A stretch of DNA of 64,000 bases from Sugiyamaella lignohabitans (taxonomy: Eukaryota; Ascomycota; Dipodascomycetes; Dipodascales; Trichomonascaceae), in assembly GCF_001640025.1 (NCBI RefSeq), contig NC_031674.1, positions 1,922,001 to 1,986,000 of the forward strand, written 5' to 3'. The notes beneath the pieces were generated by a model. The model did not search any database. It had not been told where the DNA came from and worked only from the letters and a program-made list of their open reading frames with translations. Below, piece after piece: positions 19,550 through 30,231 of the stretch. Numbering within the stretch: the first letter of the stretch is position 1; the number at the start of each line of letters is the position of its first letter. Both the position numbers and the translations under genes were made by a program.

Positions 19550-20323
19550 CTACCAGGGAACAATAGATCTGTCGTATTTCAGGAACTTGCCGTTATCCTC
19601 ATTAGACAGAGATTCAATAATGTCAGAGACTGCTGAGGCACTCTGTTCGACAGTTATCATCATATTTGATCTCATAGTATCGGCCAATCTGTTGGACTCG
19701 TCGGATCGCTTGCCAAGATTATCAACGAATCCACTACCCATCTCAGTGTCAACTAGACCAGGATAAATAGGAATCACAATGAAATTTTCCTTGGCAAGCT
19801 CAAGACTGAGTTCCTTTGCCGTAAAGTTAAGAGCAGACTTTGATTGACCATAAGAGCTTGAACTAATAGCAGCAGATAGCGAATTTTGTGAGCTTAATCC
19901 ACTGCTTACAAATAGGACTTTGCGAGTCTGACGTTTGACAATCAATGGATACAAAGCCTTGAAGAGGACAATGGGTCCTAAAGTATTGACGTTATACAGA
20001 CGAGTCCATGACTCAATAGGTGTCTCGAGAACAGTCATGGGAATTTCGGAGGTGGCAGAGTTGGCAACAAAGACGTCAATTCCATCAGCAAGCTTGCCAA
20101 TTTCTTTTGCTAAGTGATCAGCATCGCTGTGAACAGTAGCATCGTATTTGAGAATATGAACATTGGGGTGTTCACTTTTCCAATTAAGAAGTTCCGTAGA
20201 CTTTTCCGGTGTACGAGAAGTGGCAATAACCAGAGAATTTTTGATTGCCGAAAGTTTTTTTACAAGCCCGAAGCCGATGCCTCTGTTGCCGCCTGAAACG
20301 AAATACACTGTTTTTGATGACAT
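19550..20323 (-). CDS. Short-chain dehydrogenase/reductase
   Basis: 257 residues, usual length for a classical SDR. The Rossmann cofactor motif is SGGNRGIGFGLVKKL (about 10-24), matching TGxxxGxG with Ser in place of Thr. The family NAG motif is altered to NSAT. The catalytic Ser lies in VLFVSSGLSS and the catalytic Tyr/Lys in SSYGQSKSALN (YxxxK). YPGLVDTEMG after the active site is typical. It is similar in kind to small fungal ketoreductases such as the norsolorinic-acid-reductase-like group and S. cerevisiae YIR035C/YIR036C. The substrate cannot be read from the sequence. No targeting signal is obvious, so it is probably cytosolic. It is divergent from the hydrolase-phosphatase fusion gene across about 1 kb. 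Confidence 0.88.
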   Translation of the reverse strand: MSSKTVYFVSGGNRGIGFGLVKKLSAIKNSLVIATSRTPEKSTELLNWKSEHPNVHILKYDATVHSDADHLAKEIGKLADGIDVFVANSATSEIPMTVLETPIESWTRLYNVNTLGPIVLFKALYPLIVKRQTRKVLFVSSGLSSQNSLSAAISSSSYGQSKSALNFTAKELSLELAKENFIVIPIYPGLVDTEMGSGFVDNLGKRSDESNRLADTMRSNMMITVEQSASAVSDIIESLSNEDNGKFLKYDRSIVPW

Positions 20324-21341
20324 GTTAAATATTTCTTAAATGTAAAACCAATTTTATAAACTAGAACAAATGACTCGTCTAACAGTAAGACTAACAGTAA
20401 AATATCGCTCTTTTTATACATAATCTGGTACAACTCAAGTTCCGTGGAGATACCTGTATTCCATGGATATAAGACGCAGGGTTTGACACCTCGATGCAGA
20501 TAAAACGTGATATCCAGCGGTCGAAACGGCTAAGCCGTTAAACTCCGCGGAGGCTACTATATCTGGGAATAAATGTCAGCTCTGAATACACGGAAATATC
20601 GTATAATTCAGTGGTATTGGGGGTGTTTTTGAGTCGACAGATATTCCCTATTCGCGGTTCAAGTGTGCGTGAGTCAGCAGAGATTTTATATAGTAATAGC
20701 ATCGCTTCTCGCCAAATTACGGCATTTTAACCGGGATACAAAACGTAGCTTTGAATACGTCAGCTCTCAGGAGTTTATTTGAGCATAAAAAGTTAGAATT
20801 TTTATTTGTTAAGGCCAAAATTGAAGTTTAGTTCCATAGGCAGTGCTCTCATTCCGCTGATAATCTATAATTTCCATGCACGTGTGATGGTACTTTGTCC
20901 CTGCATTTATGAAATTCAATTTACACGCATATATGCGCTAGACGAGCGAGTGGGACTTTTCAATGCGATTTTTTGACAATATAAAGGTTGAACATTCATT
21001 TGAAATGGTCTTTATATTCAACTATATCTCTCATTCTCTTCAAATTACAGTGTCTCCACCAGTCAAGATCGATATCAGGCTGCATTGAGCGACCGCCTAA
21101 ATTTCCATCGGCATCTTTAGATGCACTTCCCCACAGACAGATTAGTTGCACGGCTATAGGTTCCGCCGAGAAAGCTCGGTTTAGATCCAAGCCGAACCCA
21201 CATCGGTACTTGCATAGGCAGGGGGTTTAATTGCCCACTATTACCGGTTCTGCTAATATTTTTTGCATCCTATCCTTCATTGATCTGGTCATTTTCATTT
21301 CTTAGACTACTACAAGAATTCATTCTCTTATTGTTCTAGAA
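20324..21341. promoter_or_regulatory. Divergent intergenic region between SDR and hydrolase-phosphatase genes
   Basis: About 1.0 kb between two start codons on opposite strands, so it should hold both promoters. It is AT-rich with several T- and A-rich tracts and a pyrimidine-rich leader before 21342. No gene or repeat element of the GC family is present. Confidence 0.6.
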
Positions 21342-23117
21342 ATGTCCGAACCTCCTACTCCTTCACCATCTCCTTCTCAACCTAATACACCGGGTGAACC
21401 CTTGGGATATGTCGAGGAGACTGTCACTCTCCACCATGATAGTAAAAACTTCATCACTGGTATCTTAACTACCCCAGCCAATGTTAACAAAGAGCGTCCT
21501 GGAAAGGTCGTTGTCGTAGCGCATGGTCTCGGCGGTCACAAAGACTACTGTTATCAAAAGTTACTTTGTCGGGTTCTAGCAGAGAAGCTTGGTTTATACT
21601 CATTCCGCTTTGATTTCCGAAACTGTGGTGACAGTTCTGATATTACCCCTCCTGGAGTTACCTCTACCGAGGGGAAGAATACCCAGCCCCGTGTTATCGA
21701 AGCAGATTTACAAGATTTTGATCTGGTAATCTTTGATTATTTACTTGGTCAGAAGAAATTAATCTTGCTCGGATTGATCTGCCATAGCAGAGGTGGAGTA
21801 GCTGGTTTCCGATGGGCTTTGACTCGTCAACATAGAGTGCCTATTCCAAATTTTATTAACTGTTCTGCTAGATATGTCGGACACGAGCTCAAGTCTCGAG
21901 TGGATACTATTTATCCCAATGCTGCCACGGAGGGCGGATATTATCTCAAGGCCTATAGACATGGCGCTTATCCTAATGTTTGGATCCCTTATGAAGAGAC
22001 CATAAAGGTGAGTGGCACTGATCTGTCCGACCTTCCGAACTTGGACCCCAATACCTCAGTCCTAAGTGTCTATGGACTAAGAGATGATGTTGTTAGCTTA
22101 GAAGATGTTGGAAAGTTCGCCAACGATTTGCGACAACGTCATACCTTGGAACTTCTACAACATGCTGATCACAATTTCTATGGTTTACCGACTCCTGAGA
22201 CTGCTCCTAAGAAAGCAAACTATAACCCAGCAGTTGTGGATATTATTACTAAATGGCTTTCAAGTGATTCACTCCGCGAACGTTTTATGGAGATTAACAA
22301 GTACTCTGGTGTTGTTCCCAGATGGAAGGATGTAGAGGGAGTTGCAAATTTCAGAGACTTTGGTGGCTATAAATCTTCGAAGTTCCCCAGTCAGTCAGTA
22401 AGGTCAGGGCTTTTGTTCCGAAGCGCCAACTTGTCGCTTGCTACTGAGAAAGGAAAATCGGTTATGACTAATGAATTGGGAATTAAGACTATATTCGATC
22501 TTCGTTCTGAATCAGAACGTGAACGTATGGGTGCTGCTTCTATACCAGGGGCCGAAGTTAGATGGGTACCAGTTTTCCAGAAGCAAGATTCGTCCCCAGA
22601 GGAAATAGCTAGACGGTACCAACACTTCTTTGATCCCATGACTGGTTTCGAACAAGCATACAAGGAAATTCTTACAAAAGCTGGTCCCAGCTACAGACAG
22701 ATCATGCTGCATCTTCGTGACCGCCCCAATGACCCCATTGTTATCCATTGTACTGCTGGCAAGGACCGCACGGGTGTCATTTGTGCACTTATCCTTCTGT
22801 TCATGGATATCGATAGCAATACCATTGCAAGAGAATATGAACTCACAACCCACGGTCTACGCGAAGAAATTCCTCGCATAATCAGTGCAATTGATGGTCA
22901 AAAGGGCCACTGGGAGGATCCTGAAAAGATGCTTAATATGCTTTCTTCAAAGTATGATGCTATGATTGGTTCGATAAATATGATAGCTAGAGACTTTGGT
23001 GGCGTTATTAGCTATTTCAAGAAATACTGTGATCTTACCGATGATGACCTGGCTAAAATCAAGCAGAACCTCACAAACAATAGTGGACAAGGTTGGAAAT
23101 GGCACAGCGTTTTATAA
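21342..23117 (+). CDS. Alpha/beta hydrolase fused to Tyr/Ser protein phosphatase (Y_phosphatase3 type)
   Basis: One uninterrupted 591-residue frame carries two enzymes. Residues about 20-310 form an alpha/beta hydrolase: oxyanion segment HGLGGHKD (61-68), nucleophile Ser149 in CHSRGG, acid candidate Asp248/Asp249 in YGLRDDVV, and His277 in HADHNFYG. Residues about 320-560 form a dual-specificity-like phosphatase of the Y_phosphatase3 family: NFRDFGGY (336-343) and P-loop HCTAGKDRT with Cys470 and Arg476. Both active sites appear intact except that the first Gly of GxSxG is Cys. There is no signal peptide. Single-domain versions of each half are common in fungi. Joined, they could hydrolyse an ester and a phosphate of one compound, or of a lipid-type substrate, but this is speculation. 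Start ATG is the first in the frame. Confidence 0.9.
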   Translation: MSEPPTPSPSPSQPNTPGEPLGYVEETVTLHHDSKNFITGILTTPANVNKERPGKVVVVAHGLGGHKDYCYQKLLCRVLAEKLGLYSFRFDFRNCGDSSDITPPGVTSTEGKNTQPRVIEADLQDFDLVIFDYLLGQKKLILLGLICHSRGGVAGFRWALTRQHRVPIPNFINCSARYVGHELKSRVDTIYPNAATEGGYYLKAYRHGAYPNVWIPYEETIKVSGTDLSDLPNLDPNTSVLSVYGLRDDVVSLEDVGKFANDLRQRHTLELLQHADHNFYGLPTPETAPKKANYNPAVVDIITKWLSSDSLRERFMEINKYSGVVPRWKDVEGVANFRDFGGYKSSKFPSQSVRSGLLFRSANLSLATEKGKSVMTNELGIKTIFDLRSESERERMGAASIPGAEVRWVPVFQKQDSSPEEIARRYQHFFDPMTGFEQAYKEILTKAGPSYRQIMLHLRDRPNDPIVIHCTAGKDRTGVICALILLFMDIDSNTIAREYELTTHGLREEIPRIISAIDGQKGHWEDPEKMLNMLSSKYDAMIGSINMIARDFGGVISYFKKYCDLTDDDLAKIKQNLTNNSGQGWKWHSVL

Positions 23118-23540
23118 GCTGTACACGCATTCTACTTGTTTAGCTTTAGAACTCAATAAATTATATAACTAATAATAATACATGGGACGACTTAGTCTAT
23201 ACTTCAGAACCGACTGGGCACCTTTTACTGTGCCCCAATGACGCCCTTCCATTTCCTAGCGAACGGCTCGGCGAGAAAATACAGAACAAGGTTCAAGAGA
23301 CATCTAAGTTAGATCTTATATCTAGCATATAAATACTGTATATTGTCTTTCCTTTTAAGTCGAGATGTTTTTAGATAGTCACGGACAAAGCTACTCCTAA
23401 CTGGCGGGTATATAAGCTATTACTATCTATGCTAGCAAGTTGATTAGGATGTTTTGGCACCAGCGAAGGAAAATTCCTAAAGAAGCTTGAAATGATTAGC
23501 TCTGATCTGGTGTAGCACTATTTGGAACGTTTGGAGCAGC
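23118..23540. other. Intergenic 3' of the fusion gene
   Basis: About 420 bp without coding signal. It holds the 3' region of the fusion gene (AATAAATTATATAACTAATAATAATA near 23155) and the start of decayed transporter sequence. Confidence 0.5.
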
Positions 23541-23544
23541 ACGT

Positions 23545-24725
23545 GGTTATGATGAGGGGAATGTAGCAGGCTCTATGAGCATGCCATCGTTTATCTCCAA
23601 TTCTGTCTATCAGACGGAAGTTCGTCAGAAACGGCAGAAATCAAGTCAATCATCACAGCCATGGTTCAGCTTGGATCCATAGGAGGATCAATTATAAAAC
23701 TACTACTGGTGGATAGGTTAGGAAGGATCAATGCGTTATGCTTTCTCTGTTCTTTATGGATATGGTGTAATATATCCAGATCTCATCATTACATGGAGCA
23801 ACTCAACTGGAGATTGGAAGGCTGATATCTGGATCTCCGGGTGGCTTCAGTTGTATGTCCTACCTACTTGGCAGAAATAACCCCGTCCGAGATAAGGGAC
23901 CTTTGATGTTGTTGTTATTCTGGCTGTTTTATCTTGGAATAATGCTGGGCTACCTTTTGAATTTGGGAACACCCATACACATTCCAGCGTCCAGCAGGAA
24001 CCAGTGGGTGATCCCAATTTTATTCCAGCTGCCATTTGCAGCACTTGGGATTTCTGGGTCATTCTTCGTATTAGAAAGTCCTAGATGGCTGGTAAAGAGG
24101 GCAAGAGTCAAGGATGCTCTCGCCAACTCAGAAAAACTACATGGGAAAATGAAGGACGACGCCTGTCTGTCAGAGGATTTCTCCAGAATTGAAAGCCACG
24201 TAAATTTGGAGAAATCCTTCGACCAACTTTTGCTTGAAAGGCTAGGAGTGTTTGTGGAGACAAAATATCAGATATATCTTGGTCTTCAAATCCAGATCTT
24301 GTCACAGTGGACTGGCGCAGCGTTGTGACTCTATATGCCCCCGAAATATTTAGGATTCTTGGAGTTCAGGCAAAAAATGAAGGGCTTGTTGCCTCGATGC
24401 TAGGACTAGTAAAACTCATCGCTGCTATGTGTTGTGCCCTTTTCGTCATAAACACATTAGAAAGAAAAAAAGCGCTCTATACTGGTATAATACTCCAAGC
24501 GTATCTCTATTATACATAATTGTGTTTCTCCTGCTTGATGCATCACACTCACTCTCGAGCGTTGTGCCAACTATCGCTATAGTTATGATTTATGTTAATG
24601 GAATTGGCTGGGTTGTAGGTTGGAATTCCGTGCAGTATCTGATTAATGCTGAAAATTTCCCGATTCAGTTCAGAAGCATTGCGAACGGAATATTAATGGG
24701 TTTCCTCTATTTAAAAATATGCTGA
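23545..24725 (+). pseudogene. Decayed MFS sugar/hexose-type transporter
   Basis: Plus-strand fragments in changing frames together follow the order of a fungal MFS sugar transporter. In order they are GYDEGNVAGSMSMPSF (about 23545), AMVQLGSIGG then LVDRLGRINAL (about 23660), SVVCPTYLAEITPSEIRD (about 23845), a TGA stop followed by LFWLFYLGIMLGYLLNLG (about 23918), FFVLESPRWLVKR (about 24065), QIQILSQWTGA (about 24290), a frame change to TLYAPEIFRILGV (about 24330), and a further frame change to GWVVGWNSVQYLINAENFP (about 24610). The frame changes coincide with no usable splice signals, so I read it as a pseudogene with several frameshifts and stops. The 12-helix topology cannot be made from any single frame. 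The substrate is unknown. Confidence 0.8.
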
Positions 24726-24978
24726 TTCGATAACATTAACATACTTGCTACTCACAATGAATAGATGGGGAACAATGCTGTTTTTGTTTTGCCACTGTAT
24801 CGCTGGTAGGTCTTGGGTTTCCGTGATTGTTTATTCCAGAGCCATCCGATAAAAATTTAGAGAATATGAAAGATTTTATTTACACTGCCCTGGTATAAAA
24901 TGGTAGACAGAAACGTAATACATAATTATTAAAGCAGCTTTGCAATTATTGAGAGAACTAATGGAAATTATTAGAGCT

Positions 24979-26760
24979 TTATCCCAAATATCCCGAAAAA
25001 AGGCGGGAAACAGGGCTGTTGACGCCAGGAATTGGTCGTTGTGTTTCATTAGGCTTCTGATCTTTGTGATGAACTTGGAACTGGTGAATATACCATGTTT
25101 GCCATCTTTGACCGTTTCGTCGATGGTGAAGATCGATCCAGCATTGACAGGGCTCGCAGTACCCCTGCATCTTTTTATCATTTCCAGCTTGGCCACGAAT
25201 CACTTTTGGTAGAGTTACAGTCGATTTAGTTCGTTGTGAGATTCCATGGACTGATTTAAAATGATGTGCATAGGTGTGATTTCTTAGTTGGAGCCATTTG
25301 CCACATACTTCACACCAACCATGATTGTCTTCATCACTGGGAAGACGTCGGATAAATACTGGATCATAAAGAGTCTCAGTTGGTTCAGCACCAAGATAAC
25401 TCTCACCATTGATGGTATAGGTTTCCTTTGGAGGAAGGCAGAAAAACAGTTCTCGAGACTTGATAGACTCAAATGGTATCCCGTACTGTTCAACCATCAT
25501 ATCCGACTGACGAGTGCGAACCAAATACTCTGGTGCAACATTCAACGGCTCCTTTATGAATCGTTTTGACTTAGGGAGCATCACATTTACCGGTTCGAAA
25601 TCAATTTGCATCAACTTAGTCAGTAGGAGCAATTGATCCCCGGACAGGCGATAGGTGCGTTTGCCAACAACAATACCAATCTTGCCATCTTTCCGAGACT
25701 TGCCCTTTTGTTTGATATCCAAAGGAACAAATTCTAGGGGTGATGTCGGTGAAGGACAATTTTCTACCATTGTCTGCTCAAGGTAGGGTTTCGGAGCCTT
25801 TGTACTAACATCACTTAGAAGGGAAGGCTTTTCAACGCGACAAGGTTTAATGTAACCAACTTGGGCCTTCAACGCAGGACTTGGCTTGGTGTAACCAAGA
25901 CGAGAAGGTCTTGCATAAGAGAATGTGGAAATTTGCTTGTTTTTCATCTTGCTATTAGAATAGCTTCTTCTGGAACTCTGTCTATGTTCTTCTTCTTCAT
26001 TGTATTCGTCATCATCGTCATCTTCCTCTTCTCCATACTCGTCTGCGTCATCTTCCTCTTCGTAATCAGCATCATCGTCATCTACCTCGTAATCTTGCCT
26101 CTTGTTTCTCCCGTTATTCTTACGCTGATTTTTAGATCTACCACCAATCTCCTGTTTATATCGAGTGGTTGCAGTGAGGTTCGAAGTATGGTGCAAAGTG
26201 CTAGATGAAGCTGTCCCATGAGTTGTGGAATCAGTTAGGGCCTGAGAGAGTGTTCTTCGGTTCTGTAGCGAGGAGGAGCCACCGGAACCAACAATTTCCT
26301 CCAATGCAGACCGCTTCGGTTCATAGTCTTCATTAATATCGTGCTCTTTCTTTAAAAACACAGGTGAATGGCAGGACCCAGAGAAATTCTCATTATTTTC
26401 ACAAGTCCAGTCATCAGCGGGCTTAGAACCATTGTCTAGAAATTTAAAAATTTCATTAAATGGATGCACAGACGGGGTGATATTAGCTTCTCCTTCATCA
26501 TTACAGAAGTCGAGAAGTGTAAAAGCATTTTCATCTTCTTCAATTTTAACAATAGGCTCGTCTATCTTTCCGATTGATTCACTACAGGCAAATATTGACC
26601 CTTCCTTGGACTGGTCCAACAATTGGCCACAACCGTACTGCTCTTCAGGATGTGACTTAGTAATGCCCTGATAGTCATATCCGTATCCTTTGAAATCATT
26701 TTCTTTGACAGCGTCAAATGATGAGCTTTCGCCAGCTTGATAGCTAGAAGTTTGTAACAT
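24979..26760 (-). CDS. Rua1-type C-terminal zinc domain protein, putative transcription regulator
   Basis: 593 residues from ATG 26760-26758; upstream in-frame codons lack an ATG. The N-terminal half is disordered. It has a very acidic run at about 245-285 (DDDDADYEEEDD and DEYGEEEDDDDDEY) preceded by the basic GGRSKNQRKNNGRNKR. The C-terminal about 170 residues carry two Cys/His groups, GWCEVCGKWLQLRNHTYAHH followed by FKSVHGIS, and GYCEPCQCWIDLHH with a downstream HQFQVHH. This arrangement matches the fungal Rua1 C-terminal domain (formerly DUF4451), named for a Ustilago regulator of glycolipid synthesis. A nuclear regulator role follows from the family. Targets are unknown. It is divergent from MED16. 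Confidence 0.8.
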   Translation of the reverse strand: MLQTSSYQAGESSSFDAVKENDFKGYGYDYQGITKSHPEEQYGCGQLLDQSKEGSIFACSESIGKIDEPIVKIEEDENAFTLLDFCNDEGEANITPSVHPFNEIFKFLDNGSKPADDWTCENNENFSGSCHSPVFLKKEHDINEDYEPKRSALEEIVGSGGSSSLQNRRTLSQALTDSTTHGTASSSTLHHTSNLTATTRYKQEIGGRSKNQRKNNGRNKRQDYEVDDDDADYEEEDDADEYGEEEDDDDDEYNEEEEHRQSSRRSYSNSKMKNKQISTFSYARPSRLGYTKPSPALKAQVGYIKPCRVEKPSLLSDVSTKAPKPYLEQTMVENCPSPTSPLEFVPLDIKQKGKSRKDGKIGIVVGKRTYRLSGDQLLLLTKLMQIDFEPVNVMLPKSKRFIKEPLNVAPEYLVRTRQSDMMVEQYGIPFESIKSRELFFCLPPKETYTINGESYLGAEPTETLYDPVFIRRLPSDEDNHGWCEVCGKWLQLRNHTYAHHFKSVHGISQRTKSTVTLPKVIRGQAGNDKKMQGYCEPCQCWIDLHHRRNGQRWQTWYIHQFQVHHKDQKPNETQRPIPGVNSPVSRLFSGYLG

Positions 26761-27498
26761 TATTTTTTGGTTCAAAAACAGAGACTGGTGGTGACACCTC
26801 ACAAAAAAAACGAAAAACAAGTGGGTGAGAAAGAGAGAAAGACTCGCTTCTACTTATAAGATTAAACCAACTTTCTTGCCTTGAAACTAATAATTATGTG
26901 AATTGAGAACGGATGACGTTCCATCGGCAATGCAAGACACACTGCATAATAAACAGAAGCTATCTACCTGCATATACATACATCACAGCTACATACGGGT
27001 GGCGCTTTATGAGTTCTAGGATCAACATATATACCTATCTACCAACTATATTATAATGTTTTCTACGTGATTATATTGTGAAGATTACACTATACTGCTT
27101 GACAGAGTGCAGATGTCAGTCCGTGAGTCTGTTATTGAACTTGTAACTCTGTTTGGAAATTCTAGGGGGGCTTGTGTATAGATCGACGATGGATATGCAA
27201 GTTTCAATTTTGTCTATTAAATTTCAAGACCAGAGTGTTCAACGTAAATTACTATACTATATATGCCAATGTAACTTTTACACGGACTTCCGATCAAAGT
27301 TTAGCTCTTTTCGACACTTAATTATGGCAACTACACAGGCACTTAAACCATTAAGCTATAGTGGGGTAAATGGCCAAGCAGCTAGGCATGATAATAGAAA
27401 ATATGCTTATAAAGGACCCATATTAAGCTGAGTACATATGTTTACTATTTCCACCGTGAAGATAGAAGAGTGTCAAAAGGGAGTCAGTCGGATTCAAT
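26761..27498. promoter_or_regulatory. Divergent promoter region between the Rua1-like gene and MED16
   Basis: 738 bp between divergent start codons, AT-rich, with no supported gene. A small plus-strand open frame ending at 27431 has no recognisable content and ends before the MED16 start. Confidence 0.55.
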
Positions 27499-30191
27499 AT
27501 GACCATGAGCGAAGAATTGGCTTCGAGATTAGCGTCGTTGCAAAGAAAGGGTTGCAATGAGTAAGTTGACGTTTGAAATTGATAATATCTCTGGTATACT
27601 AACTGCTCAGTGAAATTGCATGGTCCAGGAACGGAGCGATTGCATACTTAACAGATTCTACTGTTAAAATCACTCATATAATTAGCATAGATGGCTTAAG
27701 TTGGGGTCTAGGCCCATCATCTACCATACCAAATCTTTCAGTAATTCACAGAGATGCGCCTATTGTTCACGTAGCATGGGGTCCCATTGGAGGCGACATT
27801 GCTTGTATCGACAACCAGGGAGAACTTTCAATATTTTCAACAGGAGTAGCGGGGGCTATGTCTTGTGTATTTCATCCCTCCTCATCAGTAGAGAGTCAAC
27901 AGCCTACTGAACTCAATGGAATTGTAGGTTTCAAGTGGTTGGATATGGATAAATCGGTGCTTTTGGCCTCTCCTGCTACCAAAATGACGCAACAACCACA
28001 GCAACAAAAACCAGGCCCTATATATCATGCTTCGTATGGTGTTTCTCAAGGCAAACCTTCGGGCCCCTATCATCCAGTACAAAGTAAACAAGCTTGTATC
28101 AGTGTTTCTCGACGAGGTGTTGTGAGACTCACTGCACAAGGCAAGACTGATGCAAGGTATTTTCAAGTATCATCGGTTTTAGAGGCCACACAGGATCATT
28201 GGATTTCACATGCAACATGGAAAGGATGCAAGGATGACTCTTTACTGTTGGTAACTTATTCTTCACAATCACATCTGGTAAGAGCATATCGCGTCACCAT
28301 AAAATGGAATTTCAATGCCAAGCCTGCGCCTAGTGCCAATGGTACCTCAAACCCTCCACCACCTGAAAATAACAGCGATTTTGCTGTGATATCAATAGAT
28401 CGTGTACTTTCTACGACAATCGAACCACCACAAGAAGCCAGAGGTATGTCACTGACCCATCTTCAAGCCATTCCCAATATCCCCCATAAGCAGCCTGTGG
28501 GGGGTGATAATATAGAAAACGAGCTATACTTTGTATATGGCTCACTCAAGAAAAGCGTCAGCTGTAAATATTCTCTGACTGACAAACAAATGTCTCTTCA
28601 TTCAAGCTTCTACTCCCTTGGAAGCAGGCGGGATAATTCAAGGGAGAAAGTTGAAACCAAGCTAGTTTTCCAGGAACTGGTCGAACACTCTGGTGGTCCA
28701 GTCGTCAACTTTAGTTATGAATCTCACGACACATTTAGAGTCATTGTTTCAGCGAATGGAAAGGTTGATTTAAAATATCGTGGTCTTCACCAGAGTCCAC
28801 CAGCTGGTCAAGACAAGGGTCCCAAAACGTTTCTCAGTGTTTACGACGCCAAATACCTGTTCCCTGCGATGTCAATAACCCGTGTCTGTTTGTCACCAAA
28901 TCAAGTATCTTATGCTTATTTGGAAGACAATCAGCTAAAAATCAATTATGTTGAGAGGCAACTTGCTCAAAGTAGCAGCAGTGAAGAAGAGCTTTTGTCA
29001 TCAGCTATCGTATTAGCGGTTAGAAATTCCATTTCTTGCTTTAGTAACGTAGCGAGTGATGATCTTTTTTGCGTGATAACTAAAGAGCTGGCAAATGTCA
29101 AGAAGAATACACCAAAGGTATATGACAAGTTCCTCCGCATATTACTTCAGGAATCACATAGAGCCGTTAACTTCACCTTGGATCTGCCTAAGGACTACCA
29201 AATCGACAAGGTTATGGTCAATCCATCACTTCAACGACTACTTAGTTTGCAACTGACCCTCGGCACTGTTAATAAAAACTGGGAACGAAATCCTATGAGC
29301 AAGGTTGCCTGGGCAGTGCTCAATATTCGTCTACTAGCGTTTGCTTTAACGTTCACTCTTCGTGCATCTTCCCAGCCCAAAATTCAAGTTCCTGCTGGAA
29401 CTAGTGAAATGGAGGTAAAGGCGAACCATGTGCAAACTATGTTGGGCCTCATTCGTTGGTGTACAGATCTATTAGCATACATCTGTCAAGAGCTGTACAT
29501 GTTATCACTTGACAGACAAGAAAAAGATGGTGAAGAAAATACATCAATAGCTGCGGCTATAATGTTTGCTAGCGTGCCTAGAATGCTCCTTATTTATTCA
29601 TTACGAGGAATTCGTGGACTAGAAACAATGACAAGTAGTTTTGCGAGCCAAGAGAATAACCCTGTGAGTGGTATTGCAGCAATGACTTATCAGCGACTTA
29701 AGGAAACTATGTCCATGGCACCTGTGCCACTACCATTATTTGAAAAGATGTTGACTGATGTCGATGGATCGATAAAACGGCTACAACCTACACTTCAGGA
29801 TAGGTTATCGATAGAACAAAAACTCATGCTTGATGCCAAAATTCCTAAGGAGCTGAAACCAATAAAAGACCGTGTAATAGAAGTTTTTCGAACCAGTTTA
29901 TTGCCAGAAATAGACGTCTCGGCCTTGTATTTTTATGACGTAAGCTGGCTGGGCTTAGATGGAGAACAAGACAATGGTAATGAGAGTAATACCTGGGAGC
30001 CGAATCAATCACAGCAAGAAATTGACATTTTGAGAAAAATCATAATATCTAGTCCTAGTGAGAGTAAGCGACGGTGCGTGCGGTGTGGAGGTTTGTCAAT
30101 TTGGGATGATATGAAAACATTAATGTACACCCAATGGACAGTTGCTTTTCAAAAGAACTGTTTATGTGGTGGAAACTGGTATAGTATTTAA
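27499..30191 (+). CDS. MED16: Mediator tail subunit Med16/Sin4 (2 exons)
   Basis: Exons are 27499-27560 and 27611-30191. The 50 bp intron has donor GTAAGT and branch/acceptor TACTAACTGCTCAG. The join restores the frame (GCNDEIAWSRNG), giving 880 residues, comparable with S. cerevisiae Sin4 (974). Med16 is a Mediator tail subunit needed for activator and repressor signalling to RNA polymerase II. The N-terminal WD-like half begins EIAWSRNGAIAYLTDSTV and continues with HVAWGPIGGDIACIDNQGELSIF. The helical C-terminal half ends with CVRCGGLSIWDDM and NCLCGGNWYSI, a Cys-pair ending found in fungal Med16. A second ATG lies two codons downstream (27505). It is convergent with the kinase-like gene, only 40 bp apart. 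Confidence 0.88.
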
Positions 30192-30231
30192 AAATATATT
30201 TTAATTATGTAGATAATTTAGTATTTAGCAT

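Noticed and set aside
26761..26820. Extension of the Rua1-like protein upstream of its ATG
   Set aside because: The extra codons begin with TTG and have no ATG, so they are taken as leader sequence.
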